Assembly: GCA_949751835.1 (NCBI GenBank)
Contig: CATKHK010000017.1
Coordinates: forward strand, 372,001 to 436,000
Reading direction: 5' to 3'
From: Blepharisma japonicum
Lineage: Eukaryota; Ciliophora; Heterotrichea; Heterotrichida; Blepharismidae
DNA: 64,000 nucleotides
Shown here: piece after piece, positions 48,289-56,967 of the stretch
Position numbering within the stretch: the first letter of the stretch is position 1
How the letters are laid out: the number at the start of each line of letters is the position of its first letter
The notes under the pieces: generated by a model
Seen by the model: the letters and a program-made list of their open reading frames with translations, nothing else
Database searches by the model: none
Told to the model about the DNA's origin: nothing
Translations under genes and position numbers: made by a program

Positions 48289-48808
48289 TAAATTGCCTCA
48301 AATTTTATGTTCAAGAATTTTACTTTTAGCTTATCTCTTAAGAAATTTATATTATTCACTATAAAATTTTCCTATCTTTGAATTTCTTAAGTTTTTATTG
48401 TTGAACTTCTTAAGAAAGCTCTGTATCCATGATTCTGATCAATAACAAATCTCTTCCATTTGTCTGATCAGTTAAAAATGGAGCCATATTCGATTTAAAC
48501 TAATCCAATAGTCTCTGCATATTTCTATTCAAGATCTAAGAAAATTCCTATGTTCAAATTTTATCTAATATAAACACAGTAAGAATTATTGGAAAATAAT
48601 AAAAAAAATAATTATAATAAATAAAATTAATAGCTTCAAAAGCAGCTTGTATTAAGCTTTCTAATATAGATTAAGATTGTTTAGCATAACAGAAGTGATC
48701 TTAGAATTTTTTCTTCTAAAGGAATTCTCCACATTTAGTCTAAAATAACTATTTTTTACTCAATTTTAAGACTTAAAATGGTGGCCATCATTAATCTAAA
48801 AAAATAAA
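48289..48808. other. AT-rich intergenic spacer
   Basis: 520 bp. Contains several TTCTTAAG/CTTAAGAA palindromic words between 48340 and 48415 but no supported gene. Confidence 0.4.
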
Positions 48809-49645
48809 ATGAAGCTATTAGTTCTGATAATCCTCGCAGCCTCCAGCTTTGCTTATGCTCAAGGAGATATGAAAGGAAGAAATCTTCAAGACAGTCCAGC
48901 CCTTTGTTTATGCCAAGGCAACCAGTCTTCAGTAGTCGTAAATAATTCTTCTGGAGTTCAGACTCAGACAAGAACAAGAATTAATCAAGGAGGATGTAAT
49001 TGCTCTTGCATATGCAACTGCACATCGCCATCTAATTGTAGCTGTGATTGTTCATGCTTCAATGGTTCTGCAATTAATGTAACTAATCAGACCAGCCAAC
49101 CTAATCAAACCAATCAAACCAGCCAAAATGTTTCTTCACAAAATCAATCACTTTCTAATCTAACTTGCAATTGCAGCTTACCATCTGCTAACCAAACCAT
49201 ACGAAATACTTCAAATTCCTCACAGTTTATAGTGATAATCACTAATCAATCTGAGCTTGGAGATCTTATATGCGAATGTAACCAGACTGGAGGAAATCAA
49301 AGTGGCGGAAATCAATCAAATGCAACTGGCCCTCCACAAGTAGTAAGAGTTAGTGCAAATGATACGGAAATAGCGTGTCTATGCAATATAACTATTATTG
49401 AAATAAATATGACGAATATTAGTGAAACCAATAATCAAACTGTTATTAATAGGAACAATTCCACAAATATGAGTTCTTCATGCCATTGTAATGTTAGCAT
49501 ACTGAATTCATCTATGGCTCATATTAGCAGCAATCCAAGAACACTTATAGATATACCTGAATTTATGAAAATTAAGAAAGATTTCCAATATCCTGGCAAT
49601 TTCTTGAATGGAAGAAAAAGAAGACTACTAAGCAGATTTCCCTAA
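48809..49645 (+). CDS. secreted Cys/Asn/Thr-rich glycoprotein-type protein
   Basis: 278 residues. Signal peptide MKLLVLIILAASSFAYA, then a Cys-rich block (GGCNCSCICNCTSPSNCSCD) and repeated CxC pairs through residue ~225. Between them is Asn/Gln/Ser/Thr-rich sequence with well over a dozen N-x-S/T sequons. The last ~35 residues are basic (NGRKRRLLSRFP) and could be a processing site or cytosolic-type tail. No membrane span after the signal. Related in design to 45297-46610 (opposite strand), with the protease gene between. Probably extracellular or surface-coat material. Ends TAA. Confidence 0.8.
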   Translation: MKLLVLIILAASSFAYAQGDMKGRNLQDSPALCLCQGNQSSVVVNNSSGVQTQTRTRINQGGCNCSCICNCTSPSNCSCDCSCFNGSAINVTNQTSQPNQTNQTSQNVSSQNQSLSNLTCNCSLPSANQTIRNTSNSSQFIVIITNQSELGDLICECNQTGGNQSGGNQSNATGPPQVVRVSANDTEIACLCNITIIEINMTNISETNNQTVINRNNSTNMSSSCHCNVSILNSSMAHISSNPRTLIDIPEFMKIKKDFQYPGNFLNGRKRRLLSRFP

Positions 49646-50866
49646 CTAATTAATAGAATTCTTTCATCATAATAGCCTTTTTTTATCTACCAAAACAAAT
49701 AAATATATAAAATTATTTTTCAAATGAAATGATAATTTATCAGTAATTATCTTAGATGAAATGATATTTAAATTAATGCTTGGGATGGCATCTATTGAAT
49801 ATGAGGTTGCCATAAAATAGTCTTTAGCTCTTGATACAAAGCCCTTGAGAATTGCAAAATATTAATTAAATTTTTACTTCAGAAATTCTAGACTTATTGA
49901 TATATTAAAAATACTGAGCTAGCAGCTTTTCTCCCATATCAGAGAATCGGGCAGACCTAATAATATTATTAGGGTATTTATATTTAATTTGCAAAGGATG
50001 CCTTTTGAGAAATGGTCCTTTTGAAATTTTTTAATTGATTAAGATGATGGGCATGAATTTTGTTGATTATACAATAGCTGCCATTTCATTCATTATTTAA
50101 TTTAATTATTAAATCTATTTAGCTCTCTAGCGTTTTCTTCTTTTGCTTTAAATTTATATCAAAAAGTAAAAAAATTCATTATATTTTAAGAGATAAGCAT
50201 ATCTTAGCTTATAATTATAGTTAAGAAGGTAAATAAAATTAAATTCTCTATACTTTAAGAAATTGGTTCATGGATAAGTATTTTTATGCAGATATACAAT
50301 AATATTCATAGGAAAAACATAATAAAAGAATTTAATAATTATTTGAATTTAGATGACATAATTATTAAAAAAGTCTAATTAACTATTTTTGTAAATTTCA
50401 CAATTTTTTCCAAAAATTGTATGCAAAGTATTACTAATCATGCTTCATTACTTTTACGACCCGAAATGACCCTAAAAATTTAGTGCCTAAGTGATGCAAT
50501 CGAACGAAAGGTGAAAATTAATGGAACCCTAAATTTTTCGAATTAAAACATTATTTGCTAATATTTTATAATGAGGTATTAGCTATCATCATTAGTGCTT
50601 TATATTTGTAAGCTGAGTATTAATAAAATAACTTTTATAAATTTTAAAAATACATTTATGCTTATTCTTATTTTTAAAACAATTCTGATTTAATGTCGTA
50701 GTTTAAATATTATTTCTAGAGTTCACTTGAATTTTCTAGATAAAATTTCTATTGTTAATTGCACTATTTCCCTTTTGGTTTTTATCTTATTTCTAGAAAA
50801 GTTCGATTACTGCTTAGGTTGTTTGTATCTAATTACTTCTTTCCAGCCCAATTCATATAAGTAAAT
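49646..50866. other. long AT-rich intergenic region
   Basis: 1.2 kb without a supported gene. Holds a perfect 18-bp palindrome at 49956-49973 and a slightly GC-richer patch at ~50445-50540 containing CCTAAGTGATG. Otherwise AT-rich and featureless. Confidence 0.4.
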
Positions 50867-51379
50867 ATGGATATTAGCCAAGAAATTTCAGAAAAACCAT
50901 CTCCACTCCCTCACCCAATAAGTTTAATACTAGTAAAAAGTACAAGAACCCGAAATAGCATTCCCTGCACTACTTGTGGCATGCTTTTCAAGCTTAAATC
51001 AGATTTAACTCTTCATAGATTTTCCAATCAGGAGGTGATGATAGAAAAAGACTTAGCAAAAACTTGTTCAAATTTAGCTGAAAAGGAAGAGTCAGACCTT
51101 GACCTCTCGGATGACGAAGAGGGTAAAGACTTTTTTTGTAAACAGTGCAACATTGAATTTAAGTCCAGAAAAGGAATGAGACAGCATATGGGGAAAGTCC
51201 ATGATACAAAATACAAACATTCAAGATGCTCGATATGTAAAAAAAAATTCCGTAACAAGTATGCTGTTAAGTTTCACTCAAAGCAGGTACACGAAAAATC
51301 AACGCGAGCAAAATGTGAGAAGTGTGGAAGAGTTTTTTATAACAAATACCTTTTAATTAATCACTCTGAAAAGTGTTAA
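50867..51379 (+). CDS. C2H2-type zinc-finger protein
   Basis: 170 residues. Fingers: residues ~34-52 (CTTCGMLFKLKSDLTLH, lacks a clear second His); an acidic linker; then two good C2H2 fingers (CKQCNIEFKSRKGMRQHMGKVH and CSICKKKFRNKYAVKFHSKQVH; the second follows after the short linker DTKYKHSR), and a C-terminal C2HC finger (CEKCGRVFYNKYLLINHSEKC) that ends the protein. Likely nucleic-acid binding. ATG to TAA, no TGA. Target unknown. Confidence 0.85.
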   Translation: MDISQEISEKPSPLPHPISLILVKSTRTRNSIPCTTCGMLFKLKSDLTLHRFSNQEVMIEKDLAKTCSNLAEKEESDLDLSDDEEGKDFFCKQCNIEFKSRKGMRQHMGKVHDTKYKHSRCSICKKKFRNKYAVKFHSKQVHEKSTRAKCEKCGRVFYNKYLLINHSEKC

Positions 51380-51840
51380 AATAATCGCCATTTATGGATA
51401 AGTTGCTTAAGAAAATAAATTTTCGACCCTCATGAATTTCTCCATAACCTCGTTATAAATATTCGAATATTAAAATTGCTTAATATTGTAGTTATATTTT
51501 ATCTAGCTTTAGATATTAGGCGTAACCGAATAATAACTTATTTCATTTTAAATAAAGCAAATAAAAATATTTGATATTAACTAAAGGGACTATACCCCAG
51601 GGTCTTTTATTGATTGCCCTGATCTATGCTTTGCTCATACAACTGTGAAGTTCATTTGGCATTGATGTGGCTTATATCAATTACACAAGCTGGGTGTACC
51701 TATATATAACCTAAATAAGCTATAGCAAACCAAGACTATATGCAAAAGTTTTAATTGAATAACTCTAAAAAATTTTATTACAAATATAATTTAACGAAAA
51801 ATGCAAATAATTGAAAATTAAAACAAATTATTTTAATATA
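51380..51840. other. intergenic region with a moderately GC-rich island
   Basis: 461 bp; 51581-51700 is about 42% G+C against AT-rich flanks and contains a 49-codon frame (51565-51714) without a start. See findings. Confidence 0.4.
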
Positions 51841-52497
51841 ATGTCTGACTTAATTGCAGGGATTTGTGAGCTTTGCTTTAGCACTGATATGTGCTCAATC
51901 TGTTGTTCACTGCCAGCCCATCTACTTAAACATATTGGGGATTGTACTTGCTTTATAGCTCGTGTATGCTGCAGTGAAATAAAAGCTTGCAACTGTTCAG
52001 GCTGCGGTAAGTGCATATGTGAAAATTGTGAACCTGCTTTAGACAACTTTTCTTTTAATATAGGAGAATGCACAGGTTCCTGCTCAGTCTGGTGTGATTG
52101 ATTTTGCAATAATTTATCATCTTATTTTTTAAAGTTTTGTAACCCATGAAATTGCTTAGAACGCCTTCATATACAAATAAGAGATTCAGATGAAATTTTA
52201 GAAAATACTCCTAATCCAGTTTTGCGAATACTTACCCCAACTGATGCTTTAGGTGCGCTAAACCTATTCAATCATGCAACTTTTAGCCCTTTTTATGTTT
52301 TTGATAAAAATGCCTTTGTACCTGCTGATATGGGTGCTATTCGAAGGGTAAAAAGCGCCAAAGGAGGAGTAAGGCAAAGTGAAGAAAATGATGACAGATA
52401 CAAAGATAAAGACAAAGAAGAAGCAAAAGAAAAGGATGGAATAAAAGAAAAAAGCCATACTTTTGATGCAAGTGACTTCAAAGTTGTTCCTAATTAA
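51841..52497 (+). CDS. Cys-rich hypothetical protein
   Basis: 218 residues, ATG 51841 to TAA, with two TGA codons read as Trp (VWCDWFCNN and FCNPWNCLE). The first ~125 residues carry about 20 cysteines in CxxC and CC pairs (CELCFSTDMCSICC, CNCSGCGKCICENC), suggesting zinc or palmitate binding rather than secretion, since there is no signal peptide. The pattern recalls the palmitoylated Cys-rich PLAC8 type, which is not certain. The C-terminal part is soluble, with a Lys/Asp/Glu-rich tail. Confidence 0.72.
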
Positions 52498-53259
52498 ATT
52501 AACAATAAATCATACAATAGAAACAATTACACTATTATCACCTTTTTTAGTTATTATAGGAAAAAATGCAAGCTTATTTATTATATAAAAATTAGAAGTT
52601 TTTAAAATTAGACGAAAATAAATATTAAAAAAATGAAAATTTGCAAGTATAGTAGATTGATGCGATATCCTAGTTAAAAATATAACAGAATTCATGATAA
52701 AATAATTTTATTATAAGCAATTTAATTCAATAGCAGATTTAAACATATAATTTTGATTTTAATAGCTCAAGGAGATAAAAATATCACTTTATAAAGGGCC
52801 ATGTCTAAGCATTCCTGTGCCTGTACTAGTTTAAAGATATTTTTCATTATTAGCTTATTAGTTTTTTTAATATTAATTCTCTGGCCAGGTTATCTTCTTA
52901 AAATCTTAAAAGCTGACTAAAATGGCTTATTTTTAAACATGGAATGTTAAAATTTTAATTTAAGTCGCATTATTAATATAAGCAAATAGTATCAAAATCA
53001 TTTATAATAAACGAAAAATAAATTTAAATATATAGCTGTATTAATAATTCTAATATTTAATAGCAAAATTTATAACAATAAATTTTGCTTTTGATGGCTT
53101 TTAAAATTGAAAATTATGAATATAAATCTATAAATTTTGCATATATTATGGTTATTCTTTTTAAATAAATTAAATTTCAAATAAATAGTCTCTAGGGTTT
53201 CAGCTTAATTAGATGGGAAACCAATCATAATATATTAGAAATAAAATTATAATTTATAA
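52498..53259. other. AT-rich intergenic region with one candidate micro-gene
   Basis: 762 bp. Apart from the 39-residue candidate at 52801-52920 nothing is supported. Confidence 0.4.
52801..52920 (+). CDS. candidate small single-span membrane protein, 39 aa
   Basis: ATG-TAA frame with an N-terminal SKHSCAC (possible palmitoylation) and one hydrophobic segment (IFFIISLLVFLILILWPGYLL). G+C is slightly above the flanks at the start. Too short to be certain; chance AT-rich DNA also yields Phe/Ile/Leu runs. Confidence 0.3.
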   Translation: MSKHSCACTSLKIFFIISLLVFLILILWPGYLLKILKAD

Positions 53260-53670
53260 ATGGAAGTGTCTCAAATTTCTCTTGATCTACTTATACACAA
53301 TACATCATTAACAAATGTATATTTATGCCCAACTCCTGTGCTACCTGGGCATATTTTAATAGCCCCTAAATCAAGAGTCCGTAATTTATCTCAACTAAGT
53401 GAAGAAGAAACATCTGATTTATGGAGAATTATATTGAGATTAAACAATATTTTAGAAAATGAATATCAGTGTAGCTCACTTACTCTTGACTTAAAGGATG
53501 GAGTATATAATCATTTATTTGTTAGCTTAATTCCAAGAAAATTCAACGATTTAGATGAAAATGATGAAATTTATTCATTGCTTGAGAAAATGGAGTTAAT
53601 TCAAGAAAATTCAGAGTTGAATCAAAAGGCTGAGGAGCTAAGAAAAATATTAATTAATTGTGAAGTTTAA
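53260..53670 (+). CDS. FHIT-like HIT-family protein lacking the histidine triad
   Basis: 136 residues aligned by eye to FHIT: SLTNVYLCPTPVLPGHILIAPK (like ALVNRKPVVPGHVLVCP), LSQLSEEETSDLWR, SSLTLDLKDG, and NHLFVSLIPRKFNDLDENDEIYSLLEK (like HVHVHVLPRKxGDFxxND.IY). The catalytic triad HxHxH is reduced to H85-x-F87-x-S89, so the nucleophilic His and the third His are lost. Nucleotide hydrolysis is improbable; a binding role is possible. The usual Gln before the triad is also absent (GVYNH). ATG to TAA. Confidence 0.82.
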   Translation: MEVSQISLDLLIHNTSLTNVYLCPTPVLPGHILIAPKSRVRNLSQLSEEETSDLWRIILRLNNILENEYQCSSLTLDLKDGVYNHLFVSLIPRKFNDLDENDEIYSLLEKMELIQENSELNQKAEELRKILINCEV

Positions 53671-53831
53671 TAAAGTGAATTTCTTTTATGCATTTTTTAT
53701 TATTCTCTGTCTTAAAATAAATAGACGGTGATTATATAAGGAATTCAGTTTGAGAAATAGCAAAAATCTCATAAAACAGTTATTTGATCGGCTTTAAATA
53801 AAATGCAAATTAGCAGTTTAAATTTTATAAT

Positions 53832-54302
53832 TTATAAAAAACCATTATAAACTGCTTCAAAAAAATTTAAAGTTCTAATTGGGAAAGAATTTTTAAGCAA
53901 ACGGATTACTTCTTCTTTGCCTTTTTCTCCTCCGACAGGTAACAAAGCTCGGTGAATAAACGGTACAGCTCCACCGCTTGCAATAATAGTGTTTGACATG
54001 AGGCGATTTAATTCCTCGTCATTTCTGATTGCGAGTTGAATGTGTCTTGGGACAATTCTGGTTTTCTTGTAATCCTTTGCGGCATTTCCTGCAAGTTCCA
54101 AAACTTCTGCTGCCAAGTATTCAAGGACTGCTGCAAGATAGACTGGAGCACCTGCACCGACTCTTTCGGCGTATTTTCCGTGTTTCATGAATCTTGAGAT
54201 ACGACCGACTGGGAATTGAAGACCTGCCTTTTGTGATCTTGAAGTTTTGCTAGCGCTTGCTGCTTTTCCTCTGCTTCCTTTTTCTTTTCCGACTGTTGAC
54301 AT
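53832..54302 (-). CDS. H2A: histone H2A with atypical C-terminus
   Basis: Core nucleosome histone. The 156 residues include the H2A fold: [67 protein letters not shown]. The docking region reads [20 protein letters not shown] where canonical H2A has IAxGGVLPNIHxxLLPK. The tail after GGEKGKEEV is unusual: ~25 residues, hydrophobic and aromatic ([18 protein letters not shown]), with no SQ[ED] phosphorylation motif. Total length exceeds the usual ~130. Likely a variant H2A. No intron of the 15-16-nt type could be found that would shorten the tail. Ends TAA. Confidence 0.93.
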   Translation of the reverse strand: MSTVGKEKGSRGKAASASKTSRSQKAGLQFPVGRISRFMKHGKYAERVGAGAPVYLAAVLEYLAAEVLELAGNAAKDYKKTRIVPRHIQLAIRNDEELNRLMSNTIIASGGAVPFIHRALLPVGGEKGKEEVIRLLKNSFPIRTLNFFEAVYNGFL

Positions 54303-55291
54303 TTTCCAAAAGGATTAGGAATCCTCAAAGTGGGTGATAAAGAGATGAGATGTATGATAAAAAAATGATATATAAGTTAATTAAACTCACAATTCACATT
54401 TAATGGTTTCAAGCAACAAGGAAGCAGATACTATATTGAATCTGATTCCTTTAGGATAAATTCTAAGATAAAGGAACTCTAAATTAAGGTATTGTTGTGC
54501 ATTTTATTACAGACTACATTAGCGTTTTTAACGAACCTGAAGAGATATCGGCGGAAGAATTATTGCAATCAAAGCTTAATTGCTAAGCAAAATTGTGAGC
54601 AGAAAGTTTACTCTAAAATATTTTGATTAATGAATTGACTATCCAAATCTGTTCCTTTACAAGTCAGGGTTGTTTAATAAATAAGATTTACCTAGTTTAA
54701 AGTCCAATGATTATAGAAGCATGCTTATTGACCTTGGTCTGTAGCAGAATATATTGAGCTTGAAAATCAGATAGTTTTTAATGAAGGCAATACTGAATCT
54801 CAAAGTTTTAATACCATCAATGTATATGCTTTCTTGTATAATATTCTGAATGAGACTTTAGTTTTATTAAATTATTTATTATTGTTATATGATTAAATTA
54901 ATTAATTTTTTCATTAAAAAACTTTGAATTTATTTATATTAAAAAATCATGTAAATAATTTTCAATATATATCAAAAACCTTTCTTGAAAATTCATTAAA
55001 TCCAAGTCTCAAAATCTCATAATATATTTTTAAATTAATTTTTAGGGAACTAGAATATTATTTAAATCCAAAAAATATCCTTATCAAAATTTAATGGATT
55101 TTAAAAAGTTACCTTATTTCTTGCCACAACTTTGTAATTGTTTATAATCTCTCTATAAAAATCAGTAAACTTATTATTCTTATTTCATTTTCTTTTCCTT
55201 TTCCTTTGCATGTACAATAATCAAATATTTTGCACTACAAGAAAAGAAATGTTTTTCTATGGTTTCTTTCTATTAATGGCCCACATAATAA
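54303..55291. other. intergenic region with a decayed coding-like patch
   Basis: 989 bp. 54497-54893 has coding-like composition and two frame pieces broken by stops and a frame shift (see the pseudogene entry); the remainder is AT-rich upstream sequence of the methyltransferase. Confidence 0.4.
54497..54893 (+). pseudogene. possible degraded coding sequence
   Basis: One frame starts DYISVFNEPEEISAEELLQS and stops at TAA; about 130 bp later a different frame gives PWSVAEYIELENQIVFNEGN and continues for ~40 more codons to a TAA. TAA/TAG codons between them are not removable with one 15- or 16-nt intron that I can see. Origin unknown; could also be a real gene with introns I failed to place. 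Confidence 0.35.
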
Positions 55292-56143
55292 ATGTTATCC
55301 AGAGCCAGGCTGATTACTCGTTTCGTAACAACTCAAGCAGCCCCTCAAAGTGAGTTATCAGAGGCAACACGAAGATATTGGAACAGAGTTGGAGACTGGT
55401 ACCTCAAATATAACTATGAAAATTCCACAAAGATGTACGAAACCATGGCAAGTTTCCTCAGATTAGAAAAAGCCAAAAAAGTTCTAGATGCAGGCTGTGG
55501 TGCTGGCAATGGGGTTCAAGCAATGAAAAAGTTCGCTGGTCCAAATACTAAATTCACCTTAGTCGACATTAGTGATTACTTTGTTCAAAAAGCTAGAGAA
55601 TCAAATCCAGGGGTAGAAGTTTTCCAGCAGGATGCTGAAGCTTTGTCTTTTAATGATTCATCCTTTGATGTGTATATTTCCAATGGCCTCTTAGAAATCG
55701 TAAAGAAGCCTGATTGGGTCGTTAGTGAAGCTTATAGAGTATTGAAACCAGGCGGAGTTGCATCATTCTCTATTTATGGAAGAATGGGTATCTGCAACAC
55801 CTTAAGAATTTACAAATCAATCAGAAACAAGCTCGGAATCAAACGTGGAACCGCTGAGCCTAAATTTGAACTCGCTGACCCAGAAAAAGTAAAAGCTTTG
55901 GTAAAAGCTGTAGGATTCAAAAGAGCTGTTTATTTCTACGAGCAGTATCATTTCAATGTAATTGAGCCTAAAGATATTTTTGGGATGTATCTAGATAACC
56001 CAGTCTTAAGAGAAGGTGCAACCCAAGTAGGAAAAAGCCACGAATTCGAAAATTTAGTCAAACAAGAGCTGGAAGAAATCTTATTTGAAAAAGAAGAGCC
56101 TCTTATTTATGAAGCATTAGTAGTAACAGCTTATAAAGAATAA
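55292..56143 (+). CDS. class I SAM-dependent methyltransferase, likely mitochondrial
   Basis: 283 residues. The N-terminus MLSRARLITRFVTTQ is a plausible mitochondrial presequence. The Rossmann core shows motif I VLDAGCGAGNGVQAM, an acidic end of strand 2 (FTLVDIS), DAEALSFNDSSFD (motif II), then SNGLLEIVKKPDWVVSEAYRVLKPGG, typical of the UbiE/arsenite methyltransferase-like (Methyltransf_11) class. Substrate unknown. ATG to TAA, no TGA or intron. Confidence 0.88.
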   Translation: MLSRARLITRFVTTQAAPQSELSEATRRYWNRVGDWYLKYNYENSTKMYETMASFLRLEKAKKVLDAGCGAGNGVQAMKKFAGPNTKFTLVDISDYFVQKARESNPGVEVFQQDAEALSFNDSSFDVYISNGLLEIVKKPDWVVSEAYRVLKPGGVASFSIYGRMGICNTLRIYKSIRNKLGIKRGTAEPKFELADPEKVKALVKAVGFKRAVYFYEQYHFNVIEPKDIFGMYLDNPVLREGATQVGKSHEFENLVKQELEEILFEKEEPLIYEALVVTAYKE

Positions 56144-56256
56144 CTTATATTTCTCATAAAAATTAAATTCCAAAATTCTCAAGCTATTCTAGAAAAATTT
56201 CAAAAATTAAGATATCGCTGAGAAGAAATTCCAGTAATACCGAAGTTTTTTATAAA

Positions 56257-56964
56257 ATGGAAGTATTGATGTCACCACCGAATTTCCCACAAGAAAAATC
56301 CATAAAAATGTATGAAAAGACATCGGGGCATAGTTCTTATCAAGACTCATTACTGTTTATTAGAGATATAGCTATTATGCTTCGATTGTCCCAGGCGTGT
56401 GTCGCTACTGCTCAATTTTATTTTAATTCAGCAAATATCAGTTTATTTGCTATAAGTAGCGACATTTCTTCTTATGATACCCTTTTACTAGCTACATCTT
56501 GCTTATTTCTAGCAGGAAAAGCTGTAGAGCAGCCAAGACATTTAGAGTTGTTTTGCAAAGTTTTTTATGATCGACGTTCTGCTATTCAAATAGCTAAAAA
56601 CCCAAGGCTTCAAATTCCTCCAATGTCCCAGGCCATGCTTGAGAAATTCAAGCAAAGTATAATATATTACGAGTTCATTATTTTAAATACCATCGGATTT
56701 AACACATATATCCCACTACCTTATTCCTATATCACAAATTTCGTAAATTTAACTGATTTGGACGTAAAAACGAAAGATAGTTTGCTTAGATGTGCAAATA
56801 GCTTTGCTAATGATAGTTTTAGAAGCTTAGTTGCGCTAAAAAAAGATGCTGAAAATATTGGGAGGGCCTGTATATTTTTAGCTTCAAAATATTTACAAGT
56901 TGATACTAGCATTTCAGCAGACCCTGAAACGATAAACTTTTTATTAGAATGATATAATAATTAA
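56257..56964 (+). CDS. cyclin (T/K/L-type)
   Basis: 235 residues with a double cyclin fold: FIRDIAIMLRLSQACVATAQFYF, then DTLLLATSCLFLAGKAVEQPR (the Lys-Val-Glu signature of transcriptional cyclins) and YEFIILNTIGFNTYIPLPY, second fold with CIFLASKYLQV. Such cyclins pair with CDK9/CDK12-type kinases acting on Pol II. One TGA (56950) near the end is read as Trp, giving a tail WYNN and TAA at 56962-56964. A decayed copy of its 3' third sits at 58369-58551. Confidence 0.88.
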
Positions 56965-56967
56965 TGT

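Noticed and set aside
50440-50540. tRNA suggested by a TTCGATT-like loop on the minus strand
   Set aside because: Flanking bases do not form a T-arm stem and no A box or acceptor stem is found.
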